DNA of 64,000 nt, taken from the NCBI RefSeq assembly GCF_015477835.1, contig NZ_JADLQN010000001.1, positions 2,666,001 to 2,730,000 of the forward strand. Reading direction: 5' to 3'. This stretch comes from Nocardia higoensis. Its GTDB lineage: Bacteria; Actinomycetota; Actinomycetes; Mycobacteriales; Mycobacteriaceae. Both the position numbers and the translations under genes were made by a program. The notes beneath the pieces are model-generated. The model did no database searches and was not told the origin of the DNA. It saw only the letters and a program-made list of their open reading frames with translations. This document shows, in pieces, positions 32,738-41,292 of the stretch (position 1 is its first letter; every line of letters starts with the position of its first letter).

Positions 32738-33874
32738 ATGCCACAGCTGACGGAATCGGACGTACGGGGCGCGCTCGCCAAGGTCGACGACCCGGAGATC
32801 CGCAAGCCGATCACCGAACTCGGCATGGTGAAGAACATCGCCATCGACGACGCGGGCAATGTCCACATCGAGGTCTACCTGACCACGTCGGGCTGCCCGC
32901 TGCGGACGGAGATCATCGAGCGGGTGACCAAGGCGGTGGCCGACGTTCCCGGAGCCGGTGCGGTCACCGTCGAGCTCGATGTGATGAACGACGAGCAGCG
33001 CACCGAGTTGCGCAAGCAGTTGCGCGGCGATTCCGCCGACCCGGTGATTCCCTTCGCCCAGCCCAATTCGCTGACGCGGGTGTACGCGGTCGCTTCGGGC
33101 AAGGGCGGTGTCGGCAAGTCCAGCGTCACCGTCAACCTGGCCGCGGCGATGGCCCAGCGCGGGCTCTCGGTCGGCGTGCTCGACGCCGACATCTACGGCC
33201 ACTCGGTGCCGCGCATGCTCGGCACCGACGCCCGCCCCACCCAGGTGGAGCGGATGATCATGCCGCCGATCGCCCACGACGTGAAGGTCATCTCGATCGC
33301 GATGTTCACCCAGGGCAATACGCCGGTGGTGTGGCGCGGTCCGATGCTGCACCGAGCGCTGCAGCAGTTCCTGGCCGACGTGTTCTGGGGCGATCTGGAC
33401 GTGCTGTTGCTCGATCTGCCGCCGGGCACCGGCGATGTCGCGATCTCCATCGCGCAGCTGATCCCGAACGCGGAGATCCTGGTGGTCACCACCCCACAGG
33501 CCGCCGCGGCCGAGGTCGCCGAGCGCGCGGGGTCGATCGCCCTGCAGACCCGTCAGCGCATCGCGGGCGTCGTGGAGAACATGTCCTGGCTCGACCTGCC
33601 CGACGGCAGCCGCATGGAGCTCTACGGCTCCGGCGGCGGCCAGACCGTGGCCGACAGCCTGACCCGCGCGGTCGGCGCGACTGTCCCGCTGCTCGGTCAG
33701 ATCCCGCTCGAGCAGGCGCTGCGCGAATCGGGCGACGAGGGCACCCCGATCGTGCTGCGCGACCCGGACAGCCCGGCCGCCAAGGCGCTGCGCGAGGTCG
33801 CCGAAAAGCTGGCCGTACGCAGGCGCGGGTTGGCGGGCATGTCGTTGGGTATCGACACCACCAGGCACCTGTAA
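32738..33874 (+). CDS. mrp: Mrp/ApbC-type P-loop iron-sulfur carrier
   Basis: 378 residues. The N-terminal MIP18/DUF59 domain (1-85) contains Cys53 in TTSGCPLRTEI. The ParA-like P-loop domain has the deviant Walker A GKGGVGKSS at 121-129, DADIYGHSVPRM, and the Walker B-like LLLDLPPGTGD. Mrp dimers bind and transfer [4Fe-4S] clusters; the usual C-terminal CxxC is not evident (the region reads VVENMSWLDLPDG), so cluster binding may differ, as in other actinobacterial Mrp proteins. TAAAAT lies 7 nt before the ATG, so the mRNA is probably leaderless. Rv1229c orthologue. The next gene starts 7 bp downstream. Confidence 0.92.
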   Translation: MPQLTESDVRGALAKVDDPEIRKPITELGMVKNIAIDDAGNVHIEVYLTTSGCPLRTEIIERVTKAVADVPGAGAVTVELDVMNDEQRTELRKQLRGDSADPVIPFAQPNSLTRVYAVASGKGGVGKSSVTVNLAAAMAQRGLSVGVLDADIYGHSVPRMLGTDARPTQVERMIMPPIAHDVKVISIAMFTQGNTPVVWRGPMLHRALQQFLADVFWGDLDVLLLDLPPGTGDVAISIAQLIPNAEILVVTTPQAAAAEVAERAGSIALQTRQRIAGVVENMSWLDLPDGSRMELYGSGGGQTVADSLTRAVGATVPLLGQIPLEQALRESGDEGTPIVLRDPDSPAAKALREVAEKLAVRRRGLAGMSLGIDTTRHL

Positions 33875-33881
33875 GGCCGCC

Positions 33882-34343
33882 GTGCTGACATTGCTGGGGT
33901 ACGTGCTGATCGTCGGCGTGGTCGCCGGCGTGCTGTTCCTGCTGGCGAGTGTGGTCTTCGGACGCGGCGAGGAGCTGGGCCCGCTGCCGGAGGGGACCAC
34001 CGCGACGGTGCTTCCCGCCGAGTCCATCACCGGCGCCGACGTGCGGGCCCTGCGTTTCCAGCAGGTCGTGCGCGGTTACAAGGCCGGTGAGGTCGATTGG
34101 GCGCTCGCCCGGCTGGCCGCGCGTATCGACGAGTTGCAGGCCGAACTCGCGCAGGCGCGGGCCGCGACCGCCCCCGCCTCGCCGACGCAGCGGACCGCCG
34201 TTCCGCCGGAAGACACCCCCACCGAGGTGCCCCGGCCCCGAACCGTCGAGACCACCGGCCCTCGGCCCGCCGACCCCACCGCGAGCCCCGCGGACCGGGC
34301 CCGGACCGACCCGCCCGTGTCCAACGGCAGGACCCAGCCGTGA
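33882..34343 (+). CDS. DivIVA-like membrane-anchored protein
   Basis: 153 residues from GTG. A single N-terminal membrane helix (LLGYVLIVGVVAGVLFLLASVVFG) is followed by a short DivIVA-like segment, DVRALRFQQVVRGYKAGEVDWALARLAARIDELQAEL, the lipid-binding and coiled-coil signature. A Pro/Thr-rich tail follows. Such proteins recruit partners to poles or septa; the short coiled coil here suggests an adaptor. It lies between mrp and tag, overlapping the tag start codon, so it belongs to that operon. It resembles the Rv1209 position in mycobacteria. Confidence 0.78.
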   Translation: MLTLLGYVLIVGVVAGVLFLLASVVFGRGEELGPLPEGTTATVLPAESITGADVRALRFQQVVRGYKAGEVDWALARLAARIDELQAELAQARAATAPASPTQRTAVPPEDTPTEVPRPRTVETTGPRPADPTASPADRARTDPPVSNGRTQP

Positions 34344-34993
34344 CCGCTCCCGTCGACGGCGACGGCCACCACCGCTGTTCCTGGGCACGATTCACCCAGG
34401 ATTCCCCGTCGGCTCGGCTCTACCGCGAGTACCACGACTTCGAGTGGGGCGTGCCGCTGCGGGGCGCGGACGCGATGTTCGAACGGGTCTGTCTGGAGGC
34501 CTTCCAGTCCGGACTGTCCTGGATCACCATCCTGCGCAAGCGGGAAAGCTTCCGCCGCGCCTTCGACGGGTTCCGCATCGAACGGGTCGCCGCGTTCGGC
34601 GCCGCGGATGTCGAGCGGTTGCTGGCCGATTCCGGCATCGTGCGCAATCGCGCGAAAATCGAGGCGGCCATCGGCAATGCGCGGGTCGCCGCGGAGCTCG
34701 ACACCGCCCTCGACGAACTGGTGTGGTCCTTCGCGCCGCCTGCGCGCCCGCGTCCGCGAGACGGCGCGGAAATCCCCGCGACCAGCGCCGAATCCGTGGC
34801 TCTGGCAAAAGAATTGAAGCGGCGCGGATTCCGTTTCGTCGGACCGACCACCGCGTACGCGCTGATGCAGGCCACCGGAATGGTCGACGATCATCTGGCC
34901 GATTGCTGGGTCGGCGGCGAGGCGCACCGTGCCGCCGCCGCGATCACATTTCGAACTCAGGTATCCACCATGATCGGCGATAGGGAAGAATAG
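34340..34993 (+). CDS. tag: DNA-3-methyladenine glycosylase I
   Basis: 217 residues from GTG overlapping the upstream stop. Tag-family residues are present: RCSWARFTQDSPSARLYREYHDFEWGVPLRGADAMFERVCLEAFQSGLSWITILRKRESFRRAFDGF, plus a C-terminal His/Cys zinc region (DDHLADCW, then EAHR). It removes 3-methyladenine from alkylated DNA as the first step of base-excision repair. Rv1210 (tagA) orthologue, third gene of the mrp-divIVA-like-tag operon. Confidence 0.9.
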   Translation: MTAPVDGDGHHRCSWARFTQDSPSARLYREYHDFEWGVPLRGADAMFERVCLEAFQSGLSWITILRKRESFRRAFDGFRIERVAAFGAADVERLLADSGIVRNRAKIEAAIGNARVAAELDTALDELVWSFAPPARPRPRDGAEIPATSAESVALAKELKRRGFRFVGPTTAYALMQATGMVDDHLADCWVGGEAHRAAAAITFRTQVSTMIGDREE

Positions 34994-35095
34994 GTTCGGT
35001 GTAGCTCGCCGAATACCGGCGAGCTACCTGGTTGGTGACAACTGTAGTTCCAAGAAAGTGCGCAGAATACCGCGCAGATCTGGAGGGAGCAGAGG

Positions 35096-35263
35096 ATGGC
35101 GGCCATGAAGCCCCGCACCGGGGACGGTCCCCTCGAGGCAACCAAAGAAGGGCGTGGAATCGTGATGCGGGTTCCACTCGAGGGTGGCGGGCGGCTGGTC
35201 GTAGAGCTCACGCCGGATGAGGCCGCTGCGCTCGGTGACGAACTGAAGAGTGTCACCAGCTAG
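35096..35263 (+). CDS. DUF3117 small conserved protein
   Basis: 55 residues: MAAMKPRTGDGPLEATKEGRG with IVMRVPLEGGGRLVVELT and a helix DEAAALGDELKSV. This is the DUF3117 family, strongly conserved in actinobacteria and found beside tag and glgA in mycobacteria (Rv1211 position). GGAGGGAGCAGAGG lies just before the ATG. Its last 14 nt overlap the start of the rRNA methyltransferase gene, so the two are coupled. Function unknown; the two-strand-plus-helix pattern suggests a small binding domain. Confidence 0.88.
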   Translation: MAAMKPRTGDGPLEATKEGRGIVMRVPLEGGGRLVVELTPDEAAALGDELKSVTS

Positions 35264-36122
35264 GAGATCGGCGCTGGCCGAGGTCGCCGATCTGCTGGCC
35301 TGTCCGGAATGTGGGCAGGCCATGCGGACCGAGCCCGACGGTCCCGATACGCCACGGGCACTGCACTGCGTCCGTGGGCACAGTTTCGACATCGCCCGTC
35401 AGGGATACGTCGGTCTGCTGACCGGTGCCTCCACCAAGATGACGGGCGACACCGCGGACATGCTCGACGCCCGCGCCGCCTTCCAGCGTGGCGGCGGCTT
35501 CGCACCCATCGCGGACGCGGTGGCCGAGGCCCTCGTCGCGGGCGGATCGGCGTCGCAGGCGCTGCTCGAGGTGGGTGCGGGTACCGGTTACTACCTCGCC
35601 CGCGCCCTCGACGCCCGCCCCGAAGCCAGGGGCATCGCGCTGGACGTGGCCAAACCCGCCGCCCGGCGGTGCGCGCGAGCGCATCCACGGGCCGCCGCCG
35701 TGCTCGCCGACGCCTGGCGTGGTCTGCCCGTACGTGAGGGCGTGCTCGGTCATGTGCTGACGGTGTTCGCTCCGCGCAACCCTGCCGAGGCGGCCCGGGT
35801 ACTCGCGCGGGAGGGACGCTACATCGTGGTCACCCCCACGGCCTCGCACCTGAGCGAGCTCGTCGGTCCGCTGGGCATGGTGCGCGTCGACCCGGACAAG
35901 GACCGCCGCGTCGCCGAGGCGATGGCCGGTCATCTCGAACAGATCGATCGCAAGATCGTGCAATATCCGATGGAACTCACCCGCGACCAGGCCGCCCACG
36001 TGGTCGGCATGGGGCCATCGGCCCACCATCTCACGGGGCCCGCCGACACCCGCTTGGCCGCGTTACCCGAACGTATCGAGGTCACCGCCTCGGTCGCCGT
36101 GTCGGTGTACCGCCCCTCCTGA
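35250..36122 (+). CDS. rlmA: RlmA-type 23S rRNA (guanine-N1) methyltransferase
   Basis: 290 residues from GTG. The N-terminal zinc finger is Cys18-Pro-Glu-Cys21 with Cys39/His43 (LHCVRGHSFD), followed by IARQGYVGLLTG and TGDTADMLDARAAF, all typical of RlmA. The SAM site is LLEVGAGTGYYLARAL. The family methylates N1 of G745 or G748 in domain II of 23S rRNA; the RlmAII branch can give tylosin resistance. It could therefore be housekeeping or contribute to macrolide tolerance. Overlaps DUF3117 by 14 nt. Convergent with glgA. Confidence 0.85.
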   Translation: MSPARRSALAEVADLLACPECGQAMRTEPDGPDTPRALHCVRGHSFDIARQGYVGLLTGASTKMTGDTADMLDARAAFQRGGGFAPIADAVAEALVAGGSASQALLEVGAGTGYYLARALDARPEARGIALDVAKPAARRCARAHPRAAAVLADAWRGLPVREGVLGHVLTVFAPRNPAEAARVLAREGRYIVVTPTASHLSELVGPLGMVRVDPDKDRRVAEAMAGHLEQIDRKIVQYPMELTRDQAAHVVGMGPSAHHLTGPADTRLAALPERIEVTASVAVSVYRPS

Positions 36123-36197
36123 GCAGCCCGCCCCGATCGAGGGAGAGTCGCTCCGGTTCCAGTGGCGACATCTGTGGCCGAGTCCGGGCGCGGCCGT

Positions 36198-36239
36198 GCG
36201 AAGCCGGGCTCACAGCTCGCGAAGCCTGGCTCAGAGCTT
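36198..36239. repeat. Two 21-bp tandem units at the glgA 3' end
   Basis: Units at 36198-36218 and 36219-36239 differ at three positions. Read on the glgA strand each contains an in-frame TGA followed by GCC-Ar-GCTTCGC, so the true stop codon is followed by a copy of itself in the same context. Confidence 0.65.
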
Positions 36240-37469
36240 GCGGACGTGGTCGTAGACCTCCACGGTGCGCGCCGCGATGCGCGTCCAGTCGAAATCGGCG
36301 ATGGCACGGGCCCGTCCGGCCTCGCCGTACCGCGCGGCCAGCGCCGGATCGGTGGCGACCGCGTTGACCGCTTCCGCGAGCTGTCGTTCGTAGTCCAGCG
36401 CGGTCAGCGGGTCGTAGTGCACCAGGCGGCCGGTCACGCCGCCGTCGACGACCTCGGGGATGCCGCCCACATCGGAGGCGACCACCGCGGTCGCGCACGC
36501 CATCGCCTCCAGGTTCACGATGCCGAGCGGCTCGTACACCGAGGGGCAGACGAAGACCGCGGCGGCGGCCAGGATCTGGCGGATCTGCTCGGTCGGCAGC
36601 ATCTCCCGCACCCAGAAGACGTGGTCGCGCCCTTCCCGCAACCGAGCCACCGCCGCGGCGGTCTCGGCGGCCAACTCCGGGGTGTCCGGGGCGCCCGCGC
36701 ACAGCACCAGCTGGATGTGGGGGTCGAAATCCCTGGCCGCCGCCAGCAGGTGGCCCACGCCCTTCTGCCGGGTGATGCGGCCGACGAAGGCCACGATCGG
36801 CAGATCGGGCCGCACGCCCAACTGCTCCAGGATCGGCCGCTCACCAGCGGGCGGGGCGCCCGGATGCCACAGCGTGGGGTCGATGCCGTTGTGCACCACG
36901 TGCACCCGGTCGGCATCGATGGCGGGATAGGCGTCGAGCACGTCGTGGCGCATGCCCTCGCTCACCGCGATGACGGCGTCGGCGTGCTCCATCGCATTGC
37001 GCTCCGACCACGACGAGATCCGGTATCCGCCGCCGAGCTGCTCGGCCTTCCACGGCCTGCGCGGCTCCAGCGAATGCGCGGTGAGCACGTGCGGGACGCC
37101 GTAGAGCGTGGCGGCCAGATGCCCGGCCAGACCGGTGTACCAGGTGTGCGAGTGCACCACGTCGACCGCACCGGCGGCATCGGCCATGCGAAGTTGCGCG
37201 GAGAGCATCCGTACCGCCGCGTTCGCGCCGTCCAGCGCCGGGTCGGGGTCGTGCACGATCGCGTCCGCGCGCGGCGCGCCCATGCAGTGCACGTCGACGT
37301 CGGTCAGGTTCCGCAGGCGCGCGGTCAATTCCGTGACGTGGACTCCGGCCCCGCCGTAGACCTCCGGCGGATACTCGCGGGTCAGCATGGCGACGCGCAA
37401 TCGATGTCCCGCATCGCCCGCCACGCCGGAGCCCACCGGCGAGTGCCCGTCGTCCGTGCCTGAACTCAC
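36231..37469 (-). CDS. glgA: Glycogen synthase / maltose-1-phosphate-type glycosyltransferase
   Basis: 412 residues from a GTG at 37469, chosen because TACTTT lies 6 nt upstream, as in a leaderless mRNA; a GTG at 37505 is the longer alternative. GT4 family features: [25 protein letters not shown] at the N-terminus, [15 protein letters not shown], and the catalytic [18 protein letters not shown]. In mycobacteria this protein (GlgM, Rv1212c) makes maltose-1-phosphate from ADP-glucose for GlgE-dependent alpha-glucan. It is divergent from glgC, which makes the ADP-glucose. Confidence 0.9.
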   Translation of the reverse strand: MSSGTDDGHSPVGSGVAGDAGHRLRVAMLTREYPPEVYGGAGVHVTELTARLRNLTDVDVHCMGAPRADAIVHDPDPALDGANAAVRMLSAQLRMADAAGAVDVVHSHTWYTGLAGHLAATLYGVPHVLTAHSLEPRRPWKAEQLGGGYRISSWSERNAMEHADAVIAVSEGMRHDVLDAYPAIDADRVHVVHNGIDPTLWHPGAPPAGERPILEQLGVRPDLPIVAFVGRITRQKGVGHLLAAARDFDPHIQLVLCAGAPDTPELAAETAAAVARLREGRDHVFWVREMLPTEQIRQILAAAAVFVCPSVYEPLGIVNLEAMACATAVVASDVGGIPEVVDGGVTGRLVHYDPLTALDYERQLAEAVNAVATDPALAARYGEAGRARAIADFDWTRIAARTVEVYDHVRKL

Positions 37470-37475
37470 CGGTCC

Positions 37476-37530
37476 AAAGTAGACGCTCACCCCACGGCGG
37501 GCCACTCGCAGCCCGACGACACTGTAGTTT
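37476..37530. promoter_or_regulatory. Divergent leaderless promoters of glgA and glgC
   Basis: Minus strand: TACTTT (37481-37476), 6 nt before the glgA GTG. Plus strand: TAGTTT (37525-37530), 7 nt before the glgC GTG. Neither start has a Shine-Dalgarno sequence. The boxes lie back to back within 55 bp, so one regulator could control both directions. Confidence 0.55.
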
Positions 37531-37537
37531 GGGCAGG

Positions 37538-38752
37538 GTGAGGAGCCAGCCGCACGTACTAGGGATCGTGCTCGCCGGTGGCGAGGGCAAACGCCTGTTT
37601 CCGCTCACCGCTGACAGGGCGAAGCCGGCAGTCCCCTTCGGCGGTGCGTATCGACTGATCGATTTCGTACTCAGCAATCTCGTCAACGCGGGATATCTGC
37701 GACTGTGTGTACTCACCCAGTACAAATCACACTCGCTGGACCGCCATATCTCCCAGACCTGGCGTCTTTCCGGGTTCGCCGGTGAATACATCACGCCGGT
37801 GCCTGCCCAGCAGCGGCTCGGCCCCCGCTGGTACACCGGCAGCGCCGACGCGATCATGCAGTCGTTGAATCTCATCTACGACGAAGACCCCGACTACATC
37901 GTGGTTTTCGGCGCCGATCACGTGTACCGGATGGACCCCGAGCAGATGGTCCAGCACCACATCGATTCCGGCCTCGGAGTGACCGTCGCCGGTATCCGGG
38001 TGCCGCGCAGCGAGGCCGGCGCGTTCGGATGCATCGATTCCGACGAGTCCGGGCGCATCACCCAATTCCTGGAGAAGCCCGCGCACCCGCCGGGTACCCC
38101 CGACGATCCGAATGTGACGTTCGCCTCGATGGGCAACTACGTCTTCACCACGAAGGTGCTGGTGGATTCGATCCGCGCCGACGCGGAGAACTCCGACTCC
38201 GATCACGACATGGGCGGAGACATCATTCCCTCGTTGGTGGCCGCGGGCGAGGCGGGCGTCTACGACTTCGCCGACAACCAGGTGCCCGGCGCCACCGAAC
38301 GCGACCACGGCTACTGGCGCGATGTCGGCACCATCGACGCCTTCTACGACGCGCACATGGACCTGGTCTCGGTGCACCCGGTGTTCAACCTCTACAACAA
38401 GCACTGGCCGATCCGCGGCGCCGCGGAGAACCTGCCGCCCGCCAAATTCGCCCGAGGGGGCCTGGCCGAGGAGTCCATCGTCGGCGCGGGCAGCATCCTG
38501 TCGGCGGCGACGGTGCGCAGTTCGGTGCTCAGCTCCAATGTCGTCGTGGACGACGGCGCGACCGTCGAGGGCAGCGTGCTGATGCCCGGCGTGCGGATCG
38601 GGCGCGGTGCCGTGGTGCGCCGGGCCATCCTGGACAAGAACGTGGTGGTCGGCGAGGGCGAGATCCTGGGCGTCGATCTCGAGCGCGACCGGGAGCGGTT
38701 CGCGGTCAGCAACGGCGGCGTGGTCACCGTCGGCAAAGGTGTGTGGGTCTAG
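37538..38752 (+). CDS. glgC: Glucose-1-phosphate adenylyltransferase
   Basis: 404 residues from GTG. The nucleotidyltransferase loop is [23 protein letters not shown], with the activator/glucose region [25 protein letters not shown] and [13 protein letters not shown]. The C-terminal ~120 residues are a left-handed beta-helix (hexapeptide repeats such as [20 protein letters not shown]). It makes ADP-glucose from ATP and glucose-1-phosphate, feeding glycogen, capsular alpha-glucan and methylglucose polysaccharides. Rv1213 orthologue, transcribed divergently from glgA. Confidence 0.94.
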   Translation: MRSQPHVLGIVLAGGEGKRLFPLTADRAKPAVPFGGAYRLIDFVLSNLVNAGYLRLCVLTQYKSHSLDRHISQTWRLSGFAGEYITPVPAQQRLGPRWYTGSADAIMQSLNLIYDEDPDYIVVFGADHVYRMDPEQMVQHHIDSGLGVTVAGIRVPRSEAGAFGCIDSDESGRITQFLEKPAHPPGTPDDPNVTFASMGNYVFTTKVLVDSIRADAENSDSDHDMGGDIIPSLVAAGEAGVYDFADNQVPGATERDHGYWRDVGTIDAFYDAHMDLVSVHPVFNLYNKHWPIRGAAENLPPAKFARGGLAEESIVGAGSILSAATVRSSVLSSNVVVDDGATVEGSVLMPGVRIGRGAVVRRAILDKNVVVGEGEILGVDLERDRERFAVSNGGVVTVGKGVWV

Positions 38753-38795
38753 AGACCGTGCCGGTCGGTCCGGGCGATGTGCCGCTCCGGGACGG

Positions 38796-39017
38796 TCACT
38801 GCGTCCGCGGCTTCAGGCAGAACGGCTCGCAGGGACCGGGCGAAGGCTGCGGGGTCGAGGTCCGCGTGGTCGGGTTGTCGGTCTCGCCCGTGCCGAAATC
38901 GGCCGTGTTCACCAGTACGGCCAGTCCGATCGCGGCGAGCAGCAGCAGTCCGAACACCACTGTCGCGCCGCCCCATTCGATCCGGTTGCGGTCGTCGTTG
39001 TTGTCGAGCAGGAACAC
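38796..39017 (-). CDS. Small single-pass membrane protein
   Basis: 73 residues from a GTG with AGGAGGGG upstream. A short polar N-terminus (FLLDNNDDRNRIEW) is followed by one membrane helix (GGATVVFGLLLLAAIGLAVLVNTA) and an external Thr/Pro-rich tail with two Cys (GPCEPFCLKP) that may bond. No family recognised. Downstream of the O-methyltransferase gene in the same direction. Confidence 0.65.
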   Translation of the reverse strand: MFLLDNNDDRNRIEWGGATVVFGLLLLAAIGLAVLVNTADFGTGETDNPTTRTSTPQPSPGPCEPFCLKPRTQ

Positions 39018-39099
39018 CTCGGGTCCCCTCCTGCCCCACCCTCGGTGTGGCGCAACGACGGTTCGACACGGGTGGGGGTGACGAGCGTGCGTGGACGGA

Positions 39100-39732
39100 T
39101 CAGCATCGGGACGCGCACAGCAACCCGTCGCCCACCGGAATGAGCACGCTGGTGAGTTCCGGGTCCTCGGCGACCGCGCGGGTGGCCGCGCGCACCGCGT
39201 GGGTCACCGCGTCGCGCTGATCGGGGTCGGGCACCCGCCCGGCGAGCAGCGCGTTGTGCAGGATGATCACGCCGCCCGGCCGCAGCAGCCGCACGCCCTG
39301 CGCGATGTACTCGGGGTGCTCCAACGGCGCGGCATCGACGAAGACCATGTCGTAGGCGCCGTCGGCCAGGCGGGGCAGCACGTCGAGCGCGCGGCCGTTG
39401 ATCAGCCGGGTGCGCGCGGGCAGGATGTCGGCGGAGCGGAAGGCTTCCTTGGCCGCCCGCTGGTGCTCCGGCTCGGAATCGATGGTGGTGAGCGTGCCGT
39501 CCTCGCGCATGCCGTCCAGCAACCACAGCCCGCTGATGCCGGCGCCGGTGCCCACCTCGACGACCGCCCTCGCACCGAGGACCTGGGCCATCACGCTGAG
39601 CAGTGCGCCGACCGAGGCGGGCACCGGGGCGGCCCCCAGCTCCACGGCACGTTCGCGCGCGCTGACGAGGATCTCGTCCTCCACGACGGATTCCTCCACG
39701 TAGGCGAGATTGCGCTCCAGGTTCGATGCCAC
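39100..39732 (-). CDS. SAM-dependent O-methyltransferase (class I, Rv1220c-like)
   Basis: 210 residues from GTG. SAM-site motifs are [22 protein letters not shown] and [21 protein letters not shown], with the metal-binding [40 protein letters not shown]. This is the catechol-O-methyltransferase-like family; the acceptor is unknown. It lies directly upstream of sigE on the opposite strand, as in mycobacteria. TAGCCT 7 nt before the GTG suggests a leaderless start. Confidence 0.88.
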   Translation of the reverse strand: MASNLERNLAYVEESVVEDEILVSARERAVELGAAPVPASVGALLSVMAQVLGARAVVEVGTGAGISGLWLLDGMREDGTLTTIDSEPEHQRAAKEAFRSADILPARTRLINGRALDVLPRLADGAYDMVFVDAAPLEHPEYIAQGVRLLRPGGVIILHNALLAGRVPDPDQRDAVTHAVRAATRAVAEDPELTSVLIPVGDGLLCASRC

Positions 39733-39796
39733 GGGTATGAGGCTAATGGGGCACCCCCGCTATCGGCGCTGCGACAACAGCAAACGAGGGCCACCG

Positions 39797-39817
39797 TTTT
39801 CTCAGCAGGTCCTCAGT
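39797..39817. promoter_or_regulatory. Direct repeat resembling an MprA box upstream of sigE
   Basis: TTCTCAGC and GTCCTCAGT repeat CTCAG with an 11-bp period, one helical turn, as expected for an OmpR-family regulator. MprA controls sigE in mycobacteria through CTCAG-like direct repeats. The assignment is by analogy only. Confidence 0.35.
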
Positions 39818-39909
39818 ATCTCCATATCCAGGGCATATCGGGACAGGAAAGAGTAGGCCCAGGCAAGACCAGTAGAGCGTGGCAGCCGCGGAACAACCAC
39901 CCGGCGGCG

Positions 39910-39938
39910 GGAACAACGAGACACCTTCGCCTCGTTGT
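39910..39938 (+). promoter_or_regulatory. SigH/SigR-type promoter GGAAC-N18-CGTTG upstream of sigE
   Basis: GGAAC (39910-39914) and CGTTG (39933-39937) fit the oxidative/heat-stress ECF consensus GGAAY-N18-SGTTS. The same DNA contains a perfect inverted repeat ACAACGAG-N10-CTCGTTGT (39913-39938). The leader to the sigE ATG would be about 75 nt. In M. tuberculosis sigE is likewise partly transcribed by SigH. Confidence 0.6.
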
Positions 39939-40020
39939 ACCGGATACGCGACGGTTCGAGACCCGGACCGCAGCGGGTACCGCGCGTTTACGGTCCCGAG
40001 TAGGAGGTAGCCCCATCCAC

Positions 40021-40779
40021 ATGGTCAAGGGTTCGTTCGCGACACTTCCGGGGCAGACGGCGGCACAGGCTCGACGAGCCGACGCCGCTGCGCCCACCGT
40101 TCCCGTCGGCTACACCGTACCGCCCGAACCGGCCGGTGCCGAACTCGCATCCGATGCGCTGCCGGTCGTCGGGCAGTCCTTGGCGGAGATGTCCGAAGAG
40201 GAGCTTTCCGGTACCGCGGCCTTCGACGCGACCGGCGATCGGTCGGTCATGCCGTCCTGGGACGAACTGGTCCGTGAGCATGCCGACCGCGTCTACCGGC
40301 TGGCCTATCGCCTCTCCGGCAACGCGCAGGACGCCGAGGACCTCACCCAGGAGACCTTCATCCGGGTGTTCCGTTCCCTGTCGAACTATCAGCCGGGCAC
40401 CTTCGAGGGCTGGCTGCACCGCATCACCACCAACCTGTTCCTCGACATGGTCCGCAGGCGCAACCGCATCAGGATGGAAGCGCTCCCCGAGGACTACGAC
40501 CGGGTGCCCGCCGAGGGGCCCGGGCCCGAGCAGGTCTATCACGACGCCCGGCTCGACCCCGACCTGCAGGTCGCCCTGGACGCGCTGGCCCCGGAGTTCC
40601 GCGCCGCCGTCGTGCTCTGCGACATCGAGGGCCTGTCCTACGAGGAGATCGGCGCCACCCTCGGCGTCAAGCTCGGTACCGTCCGCAGCCGGATCCATCG
40701 CGGCCGTCAGGCACTGCGCGAGCACCTTGCGCATAATGGATCGCAGCAGCGCTACAACGCTGATGTGAAAGTCGGGTGA
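40021..40779 (+). CDS. sigE: ECF sigma factor SigE
   Basis: 252 residues. An N-terminal extension of ~75 residues precedes sigma region 2 ([29 protein letters not shown], then [20 protein letters not shown]). Region 4 is [49 protein letters not shown]. It directs RNA polymerase to envelope-stress genes. The following genes encode its anti-sigma factor and HtrA, the same order as Rv1221-Rv1223. An AGGAGG lies upstream but at a long spacing (~13 nt), so a nearby alternative start is possible. Confidence 0.93.
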   Translation: MVKGSFATLPGQTAAQARRADAAAPTVPVGYTVPPEPAGAELASDALPVVGQSLAEMSEEELSGTAAFDATGDRSVMPSWDELVREHADRVYRLAYRLSGNAQDAEDLTQETFIRVFRSLSNYQPGTFEGWLHRITTNLFLDMVRRRNRIRMEALPEDYDRVPAEGPGPEQVYHDARLDPDLQVALDALAPEFRAAVVLCDIEGLSYEEIGATLGVKLGTVRSRIHRGRQALREHLAHNGSQQRYNADVKVG

Positions 40780-40841
40780 TCGACCACCCCCGGGTCGGCG
40801 ACCCGGTCGAGTGGAATGACGGTCGGAAGGTGAGCTCCGTG

Positions 40842-41282
40842 ATGAGTGGCGAGTCCAGCACGCCCGGCAACGCGCACGCTTCGAGCCGACCACCTCGGAG
40901 CCATGCGCCTCAGGGCCGGGCACAGCGGTTCGCGCCCACCGAGCATCTGGCCAGCGAGGCCGTCGTCGCCTACGTCGACGGCGAGCTGCGCATGAACGCC
41001 TACCTGCGCGCGGCCCAGCATCTGGCCCAGTGCCCGGAATGCGTCGCCGAGGTCGAGGCGCAGCAGCAGGCGCGCATCGCCCTGCGCCAGTCCGGTCCGA
41101 TCGCGATACCGCGCGGCCTGCACGACAGCCTCGCGCGCATCCCGCTGGCCGAGCTGCCCAGCGCCGACCGCGCATCCGACGCGAGCGCCTCCGGGCGCGG
41201 AAACGCCCGCAACGAGGCGGTTCTCGGTTTCCTGCCGGATTCGTTCACCGCGACCCGGTGGGCAGCCTGGTGGCGCAAGTAG
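40842..41282 (+). CDS. rseA: Zinc-associated anti-sigma factor RseA
   Basis: 146 residues from the ATG at MSGESSTPG; an in-frame GTG at 40776 overlaps the sigE stop (GTGA) and would add 22 residues. The anti-sigma zinc motif is His60-x3-Cys64-x2-Cys67 in QHLAQCPECVAEV, preceded by SEAVVAYVDGELRMNAYLRAAQ. It has no membrane helix and so should be cytosolic, binding SigE and releasing it on oxidation or phosphorylation/proteolysis, as described in mycobacteria. Its TAG stop is also the start of the htrA -10 box. Confidence 0.88.
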   Translation: MSGESSTPGNAHASSRPPRSHAPQGRAQRFAPTEHLASEAVVAYVDGELRMNAYLRAAQHLAQCPECVAEVEAQQQARIALRQSGPIAIPRGLHDSLARIPLAELPSADRASDASASGRGNARNEAVLGFLPDSFTATRWAAWWRK

Positions 41283-41292
41283 AGTTTGGCGC

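Noticed and set aside
35250..36122. Reading the rlmA gene as an acquired macrolide-resistance determinant
   Set aside because: The gene overlaps DUF3117 and sits in conserved core DNA with ordinary composition, so a housekeeping rRNA methyltransferase is more likely.
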